64,000 nucleotides of DNA from Chryseobacterium vrystaatense (lineage in GTDB: Bacteria > Bacteroidota > Bacteroidia > Flavobacteriales > Weeksellaceae). The stretch lies in NCBI RefSeq assembly GCF_000737765.1, contig NZ_JPRI01000012.1, positions 496,001-560,000 on the forward strand. The letters are read 5' to 3'. Below, in pieces: positions 8,461 to 16,083 of this stretch; the stretch's first letter is position 1, and each line of letters begins with the position of its first letter. The translations under genes and the position numbers were made by a program. The notes under the pieces are model-generated. The model did not search any database, was not told where the DNA came from, and saw only the letters and a list, made by a program, of their open reading frames with translations.

Positions 8461-8594
8461 AATTGTTTTATTAGAGGTTAATATTTAAATGGATGTTCTT
8501 TATCCATTATGTTCCGGGTTCTTCGTAAACCTTCCAGAATTATTACAGAAGCAGAATCTGCTGTAAGAATTTATTTTTTATTCCTTACACCGTG

Positions 8595-8659
8595 AAAAGA
8601 TATATTGGAGTTTTAAGAATAGCAAAGGATAGGCTGTTACTATTCGCGAATACTAACAG
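8595..8659 (-). promoter_or_regulatory. Promoter module 4: 26-bp dyad plus -33/-7
   Basis: Dyad 8634-8659 with CTGTTA/TAACAG arms. The -33 TTTG is at 8623-8626 and the -7 TATCTTTT at 8595-8602, with a 20-bp spacer. It gives a leader of about 130 nt for the two secreted-protein genes 8460-7675 and 7640-5952. Confidence 0.8.
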
Positions 8660-8775
8660 TCAAATCTTTAAGCATTATACCAGGATTGTCTGATTTGGAA
8701 GTAAAATTTTTTTATCCATAAAAACCAGAACAGATATGGGAGAAGTAACGAACGTCGATAATTAAAAATAAAAAA

Positions 8776-8805
8776 GGCTGCTATTCCCCCTCACTAATAG
8801 CAGCC
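8776..8805 (-). terminator. Intrinsic terminator
   Basis: GGCTGCTATT (8776-8785) with AATAGCAGCC (8796-8805), a perfect 10-bp stem followed on the minus strand by TTTTTTATTTTT. It is preceded by TTTGTGTTC. It ends the short transcript from module 5. Confidence 0.85.
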
Positions 8806-8953
8806 CGAACACAAATGAAAAAAATATACTGGAATCTCATCTAAAGAAAGCAGACAAAGTAAATACAACCGCTAATATGAATGGATTTTAGAATTTTAAT
8901 TCTGTAGTCAGAATATTCAGTTCCAATTTCAGAACCGTTATTGGGTTTTAAAT

Positions 8954-8988
8954 CTTTGGAGGTCCGAATCATTCGGGATCCTCCAAAG
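8954..8988 (-). terminator. Leader hairpin CTTTGGAGG/CCTCCAAAG
   Basis: A nine-base stem (8954-8962 with 8980-8988) enclosing a second small palindrome (CCGAATcATTCGG). On the minus strand it is followed by ATTTAAAACC, a weaker T-run than at the other sites. It may be an RNA structure rather than a full terminator. Confidence 0.45.
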
Positions 8989-9031
8989 AAGTTTAAAAAA
9001 TCTTATGAAATAAAAAACTTTATTTACCTGC

Positions 9032-9096
9032 TAAAACTATCACTTAACCGGGAGATACAAAAAAGAAGGTCTGTTAATATTCGCGAATAGTGACAG
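9032..9096 (-). promoter_or_regulatory. Promoter module 5: 26-bp dyad plus -33/-7
   Basis: Dyad 9071-9096. The -33 is TTTT at 9060-9063 and the -7 TAGTTTTA at 9032-9039, with a 20-bp spacer. It is near-identical to module 2 from the dyad to about 20 bp past the -7. Confidence 0.75.
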
Positions 9097-9441
9097 CATT
9101 CAATATAAAAAACACTACTCTTCAGCCTGTTTGAATCTTACAGCAGCTGGCGAAAAACCTACATTAATCTGATATTGTCTATGAATAAACTGGGAATTAC
9201 GGAAATAAGAATTTCTCTCATTTCTTTAATAAAGCATGACTGTAAAAGAACGAATGGGATTTTCTTATTTATTCAGAAACCTACTATCAATACCCATTGA
9301 TTATCGGAGTGTATATGAACAGGTGAATGTTAAGTTTTTCTCCGACAGATTTAATTTTATTTAAAACTGAATAATAATGATTTTTTATGATGGTGATCTG
9401 CTTGCGGCCGGATATACTTTTAAAGAGTTGGCAAAAAAAAA

Positions 9442-9471
9442 CTTCTCAGGGGTATTGTAACCCCTAAGAAG
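9442..9471 (-). terminator. Intrinsic terminator
   Basis: CTTCTCAGGGGT (9442-9453) pairs with ACCCCTAAGAAG (9460-9471), with one mismatch. On the minus strand it is followed by TTTTTTTTTGCC. Confidence 0.85.
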
Positions 9472-9508
9472 CATACCAAAAATGTTAATATGAAAAACGT
9501 TGTTTGAA
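9442..9508 (-). ncRNA. Putative ~65-75-nt terminated transcript from module 6
   Basis: It runs from a predicted start near 9508 through TTCATATTA (9486-9494) to a strong hairpin (9442-9471) with a nine-T tail. There is no start codon in the first 35 nt, so this would be a non-coding RNA or an attenuated leader with nothing behind it. Confidence 0.42.
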
Positions 9509-9513
9509 GATTT

Positions 9514-9578
9514 TAAAAATATTGTGAATATATTGAACACACAAAAGAGAGGCTGTCACAATTCGCGAATATTGACAG
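9514..9578 (-). promoter_or_regulatory. Promoter module 6: 26-bp dyad plus -33/-7
   Basis: Dyad 9553-9578. The -33 TTTG is at 9542-9545 and the -7 TATTTTTA at 9514-9521, with a 20-bp spacer. The dyad is 50 bp after the stop of the 9628-10419 gene and may also end that transcript. Confidence 0.75.
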
Positions 9579-9627
9579 TATTGTTATTCAAAATAATCGG
9601 ATCAGGCTTTTTTTCCACTTTTAAAAA

Positions 9628-10419
9628 TTAAATTCCCAGCAACTTCCTCCAAAATCCCTTTTTATTTTTTAATTGATCTGAATCCAAGTCTGAAATTTGA
9701 TTATTCGGAATTTTTCTGTTCTGCTGGCCGGAACTTTTAAATTTCTCTGCTTCATTCATCTTCTTCATCGCTTCCTCGACATAAAGAAGGATTCCTTCCT
9801 GATCACAATTGCAGGCATTTGAATAATACAGTGTATTATTAAGTTCCCGTACATTGGGCTCTATAACATCTGCTGCTTCCAGAATTCCCATCCTGTTCTG
9901 CTTAGAAAACTCAAGTGCTTTTATAAAGACAGTAATCCTTTCATGAGAATAGAAACTGTCCAGTACATCCCTGAGACTTTGGTTTGACCGATAATCACTC
10001 AGCAATATACTGACCTGATCTTCAGGGATAAAAATTCCTGAACTATAATTTTCTGTGATCCTGTCGTTAATGGGATTGGAGATGGGTCCGTGAATAATTT
10101 CAGCCCATCCTTTCGTATACTTTTTGAAAAACGGATATTGGTCTATCAAAAAAGAAAAAGCAGAATTCCGGGTATAAAAATACGTTCTGAAAAACCCCTG
10201 AATCACTGATATATAACGGCCGTGGGTCATATCAAAAATATCAGCAGGCTGGGTTTCTTTAGCCAGTAAAATAATGTCTTCGTACTTTTCCTTATGAAAT
10301 TCATCCATCTTATTTCGGATGGCTAATTTTTCAATAAGGGAAAGATCATTCATGGCATCAAAATACCATTCCTGTATTTCATGCTCGCTGATCGGGTGGT
10401 AAGTTATATCAAATCCCAT
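9628..10419 (-). CDS. Hypothetical cytoplasmic protein, 263 aa
   Basis: There is no signal peptide and no membrane segment. The first ~200 residues are mostly helical (MGFDITYHPISEHEIQEWYF at the start, then FFRTYFYTRNSAFSFLIDQYPFFKKYTKGWAEIIHG). The last ~50 residues are polar and low-complexity, ending in KNKKGFWRKLLGI. I do not recognise the family, although 'MGFDITYHPI' starts are familiar from flavobacterial hypothetical proteins. It is the only non-secreted product directly behind one of the dyad promoters (module 7, leader about 100 nt). If it is truly co-regulated with the secreted proteins it may serve them inside the cell (inference). Confidence 0.7.
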   Translation of the reverse strand: MGFDITYHPISEHEIQEWYFDAMNDLSLIEKLAIRNKMDEFHKEKYEDIILLAKETQPADIFDMTHGRYISVIQGFFRTYFYTRNSAFSFLIDQYPFFKKYTKGWAEIIHGPISNPINDRITENYSSGIFIPEDQVSILLSDYRSNQSLRDVLDSFYSHERITVFIKALEFSKQNRMGILEAADVIEPNVRELNNTLYYSNACNCDQEGILLYVEEAMKKMNEAEKFKSSGQQNRKIPNNQISDLDSDQLKNKKGFWRKLLGI

Positions 10420-10523
10420 ATTTATAAGTTTTAGTATGGTTATAAAAAGTAATAGGTGTGAGATAATTCTTTACTACCGAAACTTTACCTCCAACCCCTA
10501 AAATATCTGTTGTAGACTCACAA

Positions 10524-10588
10524 CAAAATTATCTTTAAATAAAACTCAGCACAAGAAAAAGGCTGTCTGGATTCGCGAATAATAACAC
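10524..10588 (-). promoter_or_regulatory. Promoter module 7: degenerate dyad plus -33/-7
   Basis: Dyad 10563-10588 keeps the core ATTCGCGAAT, but its arms are eroded (CTGTCTGG/AATAACAC). The -33 is CTTG at 10552-10555 and a perfect -7 TAATTTTG lies at 10524-10531, with a 20-bp spacer. It drives the 10419-9628 gene. Confidence 0.7.
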
Positions 10589-10616
10589 CACATTCCCTTA
10601 AAAGCCTCTGTAGATC

Positions 10617-10901
10617 ATGCATAAACACAACTTAAGAACAAAATACTCACAAATTAGTGATTATTTAAACAGCCAACTTCAAAATAATAAACAAAAATTG
10701 GCAAGGTTTGGAAGTGAAATGATCAAAAAACAATTCAAGGAAAAGCTTAACGATCTGTTGAACAGAAAAATTGCTTTACCTTCCACTCATAAATTTGAGA
10801 CACCATTAACGGAACTTTTATTTTTCTATTTAGTGAACCACCAGTTTTTAACCAATGTTACTTTTACTCCTACTGAAAAAGAACTTAAATTCGTCATATG
10901 A
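10617..10901 (+). CDS. Doubtful small protein, 94 aa
   Basis: A Lys/Gln/Asn-rich helical frame (KYSQISDYLNSQLQNNKQKL, then LNDLLNRKIALPSTHKFETP). Its last 25 codons run antisense through the end of the 10826-11470 gene. No rightward promoter is visible after the dyad at 10563-10588, 28 bp upstream. The first 65 codons look more like coding sequence than a random frame, so it may be the remnant of a gene cut by the neighbouring outer-membrane gene. Kept at low confidence. Confidence 0.35.
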   Translation: MHKHNLRTKYSQISDYLNSQLQNNKQKLARFGSEMIKKQFKEKLNDLLNRKIALPSTHKFETPLTELLFFYLVNHQFLTNVTFTPTEKELKFVI

Positions 10902-11470
10902 TCAAGGTCTGTAGTCGTATAAGCTTTTCCAAATCCTTTGGAGTAAAGAGCAAAAACTTCTATCCGGTCTGAAATTACATAACCTCCTCCCCCGTTCAAA
11001 ACGTAATCAAACTGAGTCGACTTATATTCTCTCTCTTTATTATTTTTTACATAATCCAATGTCCAGACTACATATTCAAGTTTTCCGCCTCCAAGCAGAA
11101 AGAATCTGCTTTTCTCAAAATTGCTGTTGAGGTATTTTTTCAGGTGCAGACCTCCGGCATATGTCACAAACTTAAATTCGCTATTGTTGGGGTTTTTAAC
11201 CGGTAAGGACACTTCAAAAAATGGCTGCAGGTATAAGGTACTTGAGTCAAAGTAAAATATTTCTGAGAGGGCTACATCTACAGAAAGTGTTGCAGTATAT
11301 TTATTCACCCATTGACTGCTTTTCTCCTCCTTATTGGAAAGAGAACCTCCACTATAATTGAGCCCCAGGTTCCATTTGACAAACTGTGACCGCCTGTCAC
11401 TGTAATTCTGGGAGAAGACATGTCCCGAAAACATCATAACGGAACTAAGACATAAAACTTTTTTCAGCAT
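10826..11470 (-). CDS. Outer-membrane beta-barrel protein, 214 aa
   Basis: Signal peptide MLKKVLCLSSVMMFSGHVFSQ, followed by alternating hydrophobic/polar beta strands (KWNLGLNYSGG, YTATLSVDVAL, LYLQPFFEVSLP, FFLLGGGKLEYVVW, FDYVLNGGGGYVIS). The end, SFSVGVKVTLVKNWWFTK, is a typical terminal strand. It should be a small 8-strand barrel; transported substrate or ligand unknown. Module 8 lies about 410 bp upstream but is separated from it by a strong terminator (11788-11833), so direct control is uncertain. Confidence 0.78.
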   Translation of the reverse strand: MLKKVLCLSSVMMFSGHVFSQNYSDRRSQFVKWNLGLNYSGGSLSNKEEKSSQWVNKYTATLSVDVALSEIFYFDSSTLYLQPFFEVSLPVKNPNNSEFKFVTYAGGLHLKKYLNSNFEKSRFFLLGGGKLEYVVWTLDYVKNNKEREYKSTQFDYVLNGGGGYVISDRIEVFALYSKGFGKAYTTTDLDHMTNLSSFSVGVKVTLVKNWWFTK

Positions 11471-11787
11471 ATTAAATTATTTTTCTCTTTTCAAGCCCTA
11501 TCGACAGAAAAGAATGTATTTTGTATTTTTAGGGAAACAGGTTAGCTGCTGCAGCTGTTTTATTTGGGGCCTTGCCAATAAAAATTTCTGAAATACAGAA
11601 TATTAATGGTAAGACAAAACTTTATGATGATAATTGATATGGGAACAAGAGAATGATACAATCATCAAATTTTGATCTATCAGTTAAAACGAATTGTAAG
11701 GGATATATTGACCCTCCTATGGAGATTAATTTTTTCGGAAATGGTGAACGGCTCTACCGTTGTTTTTCATCACAGATCTTATAAAAA

Positions 11788-11833
11788 CTCTTTGGGACAA
11801 TACATTATACTGACTAAGACAAGTCCCAAAGAG
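11788..11833 (-). terminator. Intrinsic terminator in the module 8 transcript
   Basis: CTCTTTGGGAC (11788-11798) with GTCCCAAAGAG (11823-11833), a perfect 11-bp stem followed on the minus strand by TTTTTAT. Confidence 0.85.
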
Positions 11834-11876
11834 ATAACCATATAACATCGTATTGTAAAAGAGCTCTTATTATCAG
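11788..11876 (-). ncRNA. Putative ~90-nt terminated transcript from module 8
   Basis: The predicted start is near 11876 and the end is the 11-bp hairpin at 11788-11833. It has no open frame of note. The remaining 11471-11787 holds a GC-rich palindrome near 11545-11560 and no gene. Confidence 0.4.
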
Positions 11877-11881
11877 TGGGT

Positions 11882-11946
11882 CAAAATTAGGTCTATGTAC
11901 CTGGAAAATCAACTAAAAGGATGTCACTATTCGCGAATAATGACAG
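11882..11946 (-). promoter_or_regulatory. Promoter module 8: 26-bp dyad plus -33/-7
   Basis: Dyad 11921-11946. The -33 is GTTG at 11910-11913 and a perfect -7 TAATTTTG lies at 11882-11889, with a 20-bp spacer. Confidence 0.8.
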
Positions 11947-12146
11947 CCTAAGTATTTGTTGATCTTGTCCACAGAATGACACTTTTTCTTATAAAACGGG
12001 AATGCGTAGAAATATTACAAAAACAGCACTAAGATTAAATCCTCCCGACCATTTTTAATGTTGTGAAAATGAGATCATCATTATGATTCGGTACCTATTG
12101 CCCGCGATCACGCTGAATCCGCAGATATTATACTATCCTTTACATT

Positions 12147-12923
12147 CTAGTTTATCTCAGAAAAAGTAATATTGATTGATCTGTTTCCGAGCTCCCATTT
12201 CGAATCGGTAATATTACGAACAGCTTCAGCCCAGATTTTATCTCCCGGTTCCAGAATCATGACAAAACTACTGCTAAGTGGAAGCGGGGCTCCAGACCCC
12301 GATGCTGTAGCTCCGGATGAACCGATCTGAGTCCCGCCATGAATAATAAGTAATGCTGATCCAAACTGAATGACATTCTCCATCCTCAGAGCAGTGGCAA
12401 TCGTATACACCCCCTTTTTAACCACGGTAAATTCGTCGCCCGAACTGTTCCAAATCCCAATGGAAGAATCTGTTCCTATATTGACCTTGGGAAAAGAAAG
12501 TTTTTGATAGACTCCCTCCGTTATAATGACACCAGGCACAGGAGCCCCACTTCCATTAAAAGCAGTCACCATGAGCGGTGCTCTTCCCAGATCATTAAAA
12601 CGCATCCATACCGTACCATTAAAGTAATAATATCCGGTATTCACAACATTACGTGTCTTGGGCGTTGTCTCACCGGAAGACAGCATTTCTGTAATATATA
12701 CGATGGTCCCTTCCTGATGAGATCCATACAGAGCATCTTTAGCTTTAAGCTCAGATCCTTTCAGCTTCGGAGCAATAAAACCATCTGTTTTTGAGCTGGT
12801 ACCTGGTTCTGAACTTACTTCAAGAGTAGCATGGGGATCTGGTGTATTAATCCCAATCTGAGAATAGGCTGCCGTTGTAAAAAATAAAAGTGCACTGGCA
12901 GATAAAAGTATTTTTTTTTTCAA
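12147..12923 (-). CDS. Secreted protein with fibre module and C1q-like C-terminus
   Basis: 258 residues, starting with TTG at 12921-12923; no ATG is in frame upstream and the signal peptide (KKKILLSASALLFFTTAAYS) begins right here. The N-terminal module reads IGINTPDPHATLEVSS, GFIAPKLKGSELKAKD, GTIVYITE, GYYYFNGTVWMRFNDLG. The C-terminal domain ends with SSFVMILEPGDKIWAEAV and LGNRSINITFSEIN. Its N-terminal module matches the third module of the 13660-15717 protein more closely than that of 7675-8460. It lies behind module 9 with a terminator-like hairpin in the leader (12994-13038). Confidence 0.8.
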   Translation of the reverse strand: MKKKILLSASALLFFTTAAYSQIGINTPDPHATLEVSSEPGTSSKTDGFIAPKLKGSELKAKDALYGSHQEGTIVYITEMLSSGETTPKTRNVVNTGYYYFNGTVWMRFNDLGRAPLMVTAFNGSGAPVPGVIITEGVYQKLSFPKVNIGTDSSIGIWNSSGDEFTVVKKGVYTIATALRMENVIQFGSALLIIHGGTQIGSSGATASGSGAPLPLSSSFVMILEPGDKIWAEAVRNITDSKWELGNRSINITFSEIN

Positions 12924-12993
12924 AATGTGTTATTTTAATAGGTGTTATCAAGGGGAAGAAGGAAAAATAAGATCAAAGATCTTGAGGATAAAA

Positions 12994-13038
12994 ATTCTCC
13001 GGTAGGGTAAGGGTAAACAGAGGAAACTCCCGGAGAAT
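12994..13038 (-). terminator. Terminator-like hairpin in the leader of 12147-12923
   Basis: ATTCTCCGG (12994-13002) with CCGGAGAAT (13030-13038), followed on the minus strand by TTTTTATCC. It sits about 45-90 nt into the transcript from module 9 and about 70 bp before the TTG start, so readthrough would be needed for expression: an attenuator arrangement. Confidence 0.65.
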
Positions 13039-13087
13039 AAAAAATAAATACTGACAAGTACAATCTTTTCTCATCATTTGTGTACCG

Positions 13088-13152
13088 CAAAATTATAATG
13101 AAGTTTTGACTGCTGCAATTAAAAGACTGTCACTATTCGCGAATATTAACAC
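13088..13152 (-). promoter_or_regulatory. Promoter module 9: 26-bp dyad plus -33/-7
   Basis: Dyad 13127-13152. The -33 is ATTG at 13116-13119 and a perfect -7 TAATTTTG lies at 13088-13095, with a 20-bp spacer. It drives 12923-12147 through the leader hairpin. Confidence 0.8.
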
Positions 13153-13383
13153 CCAAAACAATAGTTTGCATCATTTTGAATGCACTCAATATCTACTATT
13201 AATCAACATCTTACAAAACAAAAAAATATATTGTATCCATTTTTTATTCATATGCTCTCACTGGTTATACCTTATGAAAAATATCTCAAAATCCTCATAA
13301 AGAATCTCTTCCATCTTTTGACTAATCGATTAACTTTCTATAAAGGACAAATTTTTGTGATCAGAAGCAGCTTTACTAAAAAA

Positions 13384-13407
13384 GTCTGCCCTGAGAATTG
13401 GGCAGAC
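13384..13407 (-). terminator. Intrinsic terminator
   Basis: GTCTGCCC (13384-13391) with GGGCAGAC (13400-13407), preceded by TTTGTGTTCG and followed on the minus strand by TTTTTTAG. Confidence 0.85.
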
Positions 13408-13489
13408 CGAACACAAAAAACAGGGTTGTCTGAAAAACACTCCTAAAAATACTTTACTATGAATTTATTCTTTTTAATATCCTGTTATG
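13384..13489 (-). ncRNA. Putative ~105-nt terminated transcript from module 10
   Basis: It runs from about 13489 to the hairpin at 13384-13407. No ATG lies in the predicted transcript. The stretch 13160-13380 between it and module 9 shows no gene I can support. Confidence 0.38.
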
Positions 13490-13494
13490 TGTTG

Positions 13495-13559
13495 TGAAAT
13501 TAAAACCTATTATGCAGCTTTGCAATAAAAAGGCTGTCATAATTCGCGAATAATGACAG
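13495..13559 (-). promoter_or_regulatory. Promoter module 10: 26-bp dyad plus -33/-7
   Basis: Dyad 13534-13559; its arms extend to GGCTGTCAT/ATGACAGCC and are followed by TTTTTATTG. It is therefore also a good terminator for the 13660-15717 gene ending 100 bp upstream. The -33 is ATTG at 13523-13526 and the -7 TAATTTCA at 13495-13502 (two mismatches), with a 20-bp spacer. Confidence 0.7.
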
Positions 13560-13659
13560 CCAAAAATTCCAATAAGATAGAATTTGACAGGACGAAAAAT
13601 CGCAATTGATCTTTGTCTTATGTCATTCTGAAAGAATCTTTCAATTTGTTTATTTCCTT

Positions 13660-15717
13660 TTAATTAATTTCAGAAAAAGTAATATTGAGAGACCTCTTTC
13701 CAACCGACCAGGCGGAATTATTTCTAAACCCTTCAATCCATATTTTTTCACCTGCATTTAAAACCATAATGGAAGTAATATTGTTTCTTTGCGTGTAAGG
13801 TGCGGCAGCACCACCTATTGCTACAGAACTTGAAGAGTCAGAGTCGCTTCCTCCTCTTACGGTTAATGTAGCCCCTCCGGTAGTTGCCACATTCTGATAT
13901 ACCAAAGAAGCTGTGATTGTATAGACGCCTTTTTTGCTGACTGTCATTTCACTTGTCGTACTGTTCCATGTTCCAATCTGGGCATCTGCTGTAATATTCG
14001 TAACAGGAAAAGAAAGTTTTTTAGACATTCCCCCAGCAATCATAGCCGGTTCTGCACTGCCCATGCCATTAAAGGCCACTTTGGTAAGAGGAGCAGCACC
14101 TACATCATTAAAGCGCATCCATTCTGTACCATTAAAATAATAATATCCCGGCACAGTAACATTTTTTGTTTTCGCAGTGATCGCTGCTGCTGCTAATCCT
14201 TCTGTAACGTAAATTACAGCTCCTGTCTGATCTATACCGTATGCTCCGTCCTTAGCCTTCAGTTCAGATCCTTTTAATCTGGGAGGGATGATCCCATCTG
14301 CTTTTGTATTATTTCCTGGAGCCGAAGCTACTTCCAGTGTCGCATGAGGAGCTGAAGTTCCTATTCCCACATTGCCTGAACTACTTAAAACCATACCCGG
14401 TGCCTTGTCCTTTACAGCAGCAGCATGGAATTGTAAAGCAAGTGAGCTAACACCCAATCCATAGAAATCGGTCCCTGATGCATTATTAAAAACCGCCAGC
14501 TTTTTACCGGCAACATCTGTTACGCTACTTCCAGCTGTAGCACCCAGATCAAGCTTATTTTGTGGAGCTGAAGTCCCTATTCCCACCCTGTCATTCGCTG
14601 CATCTACTGATAAAGTAGTGCCATCTACTGAGAAGGCATTGGTTTTAGTCCCTGTAAAAGATAATGTCTTGTCTCCCTGAGCTACGGTACGGTCCGAATC
14701 GATCGTCCCATTGGCATTGTACATATTCACACTGGCCGGGGCGGTAGTCCATGCTGGTGCTGCTCCTGCTCCATTGGAAGTAAGCACCTGACCTGTGGTT
14801 CCTGCGCTGCCTGCTGCGGTTGCACTTCCCCCTACATTCAGTTCACTGGTCACCTGGAAAGATCCGTTCACATGTAATTTTTTTTGCGGAGTAGATGTTC
14901 CAGCTCCTAAGTTTCCTGATGGATCAATTCTAAAACGTTCTATATAATTAGCTCCTCTCGAATTCCCAATGTAAAAAGCTTCTTCAGTACCATTTGTTGC
15001 TGTTGCTCCTGTTCTTATGCTTCCAATTCCCCAGTTGGCTCCTCCCGAATCTGGGCCGCTATTTGTAAAGCCAATAAGTGATTGATTTCCCACAGCAAGA
15101 GCAGAAGTATTTCTTAATGCCAGGTTTACCTCACCATTGGACGCGGGCGCATCAAATAAATTATATCTGTTCCAACTTGAAGCAGTAGCTACCACATGTA
15201 ATTTAACAGACGGAGTAGCTGTACCAACTCCTACTCTGTCATTGGCAGCATCTACAGAAAAAGTAGCTCCATCTACGGAAAAAGCATTGGTTTTTGTCCC
15301 TGTAAAAGTTAAGGTTTTATCCCCCTGAGCTACTGTCCTGTTGTCATTCAAATTACCATCCGTAACATAGATATTCGTATTGGCGGATGCCGGAGTAATG
15401 AGTTTTTCCCATACCGTTCCAGTGTAATAATAGTATCCGACCGCGTCAATATTGACTGCATTTCCAGTGGTATCTCCTGTGACAATACCGTTTACATAGA
15501 TCAGGGTTGATATTGGAATACCTGTCATATTTTGCGCCCTTTCCCTATCGACTCTGGGAATAAGCAGACCGTCAACATTTTTGGAATTCCCCGTTGCATT
15601 CTGAGCTGTGATATCAAAAGTTGCGGCGGGAGAAGCAGTATTCATACCGACCTGCGAATAGGCTGACATTGAAAAAAACAGCACTCCTGCTGATAAAATC
15701 AATTTTTCTTTTTTCAT
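13660..15717 (-). CDS. Large mosaic secreted fibre-like protein, 685 aa
   Basis: Signal peptide MKKEKLILSAGVLFFSMSAYS. The first module (VGMNTASPAATFDIT, GLLIPRVDRERAQNMTG, GYYYYTGTVWEKL) is like that of 5952-7640. Two near-identical internal repeats follow (TFTGTKTNAFSVDGATFSVD, then DRVGVGTATPSVKLHV; second copy around residue 350) with GSAGTTGQVLTSNGAGAAP between them. A third module (ATLEVASAPG, PPRLKGSELKAKDGAYG, GYYYFNGTEWMRFNDVG) is like that of 12147-12923. A C1q-like end closes the protein (VLNAGEKIWIEGFRNN, VGKRSLNITFSEIN). It thus combines pieces of its paralogues. Module 11 lies 115-180 bp upstream. It is probably a trimeric surface fibre (inference). Confidence 0.82.
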   Translation of the reverse strand: MKKEKLILSAGVLFFSMSAYSQVGMNTASPAATFDITAQNATGNSKNVDGLLIPRVDRERAQNMTGIPISTLIYVNGIVTGDTTGNAVNIDAVGYYYYTGTVWEKLITPASANTNIYVTDGNLNDNRTVAQGDKTLTFTGTKTNAFSVDGATFSVDAANDRVGVGTATPSVKLHVVATASSWNRYNLFDAPASNGEVNLALRNTSALAVGNQSLIGFTNSGPDSGGANWGIGSIRTGATATNGTEEAFYIGNSRGANYIERFRIDPSGNLGAGTSTPQKKLHVNGSFQVTSELNVGGSATAAGSAGTTGQVLTSNGAGAAPAWTTAPASVNMYNANGTIDSDRTVAQGDKTLSFTGTKTNAFSVDGTTLSVDAANDRVGIGTSAPQNKLDLGATAGSSVTDVAGKKLAVFNNASGTDFYGLGVSSLALQFHAAAVKDKAPGMVLSSSGNVGIGTSAPHATLEVASAPGNNTKADGIIPPRLKGSELKAKDGAYGIDQTGAVIYVTEGLAAAAITAKTKNVTVPGYYYFNGTEWMRFNDVGAAPLTKVAFNGMGSAEPAMIAGGMSKKLSFPVTNITADAQIGTWNSTTSEMTVSKKGVYTITASLVYQNVATTGGATLTVRGGSDSDSSSSVAIGGAAAPYTQRNNITSIMVLNAGEKIWIEGFRNNSAWSVGKRSLNITFSEIN

Positions 15718-15782
15718 ACTTGTGTTATTTAAAATTCTGATTGCGTTAACAAAACATACGGTCCGTTATTTTCCAGTTAAAA

Positions 15783-15800
15783 ATTCCCATGGAATTGAGA
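15783..15800 (-). promoter_or_regulatory. Small hairpin with T-run in the leader of 13660-15717
   Basis: AATTCC/GGAATT with a three-base loop, followed on the minus strand by TTTTAA. It is weak compared with the other leader hairpins but lies in the same place, about 30-45 nt into the module 11 transcript. Confidence 0.3.
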
Positions 15801-15831
15801 AAACAGATGAAAATATCGTTATTGTAAGGCA

Positions 15832-15896
15832 CAAAATTATATTGAAGTTTTCCGAATACAAAGAAATAAGCTGTCACTATTCGCGAATAATGACAG
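15832..15896 (-). promoter_or_regulatory. Promoter module 11: 26-bp dyad plus -33/-7
   Basis: Dyad 15871-15896. The -33 TTTG is at 15859-15862 and a perfect -7 TAATTTTG lies at 15832-15839. The spacer is 19 bp, but the dyad is one base further from the -33, so the dyad-to--7 distance stays the same as in all other copies. It drives 15717-13660. Confidence 0.82.
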
Positions 15897-15912
15897 CCTA
15901 TGGTAAAAATAA

Positions 15913-15940
15913 GCTGCTGTTATCCGTCAACAACAACAGC
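15913..15940 (-). terminator. Intrinsic terminator between modules 12 and 11
   Basis: GCTGCTGTT (15913-15921) with AACAACAGC (15932-15940), one mismatch, preceded by TTTGTGTT and followed on the minus strand by TTATTTTTACC. Confidence 0.65.
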
Positions 15941-16049
15941 CAAAACACAAATCAAAAAGTATTAATCATAATTTTTTTTAAAATCTCATATTAATCCTCT
16001 AAACCATTTTAGCACCATCAATCCATTAATACTTCATGATGAAAAAAAA

Positions 16050-16071
16050 ATCTGCTCTTTTCAGAGCAGAT
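16050..16071 (-). terminator. Intrinsic terminator of the module 12 transcript
   Basis: ATCTGCTCT (16050-16058) with AGAGCAGAT (16063-16071), a perfect nine-base stem with a four-base loop, followed on the minus strand by TTTTTTTTCATC. Confidence 0.88.
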
Positions 16072-16083
16072 CAGCACAACTAT

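Larger units (their letters stand above)
8776..9026 (-). ncRNA. Putative short terminated transcript from module 5
   Basis: This is the second copy of the module 2 leader. It carries the same block after the dyad (ATCTCCCGGTT, AGTGATAGTTTTA), the same hairpin core CTTTGGAGG/CCTCCAAAG (8954-8988), a TTCATATTA motif (8873-8881) and a terminator at 8776-8805. The longest frame is 43 codons and is not conserved in the module 2 copy. The remainder of 8461-9627 contains only modules 4-6 and their hairpins. Confidence 0.4.

Noticed and set aside
8841..8972. 43-codon frame in the module 5 transcript
   Set aside because: It starts inside the leader hairpin, and in the duplicate copy at module 2 the matching frame stops after 12 codons.
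13106..13446. Plus-strand frames between modules 9 and 10
   Set aside because: They overlap the promoter dyad and a terminator and consist mostly of A/T-rich sequence without coding character.
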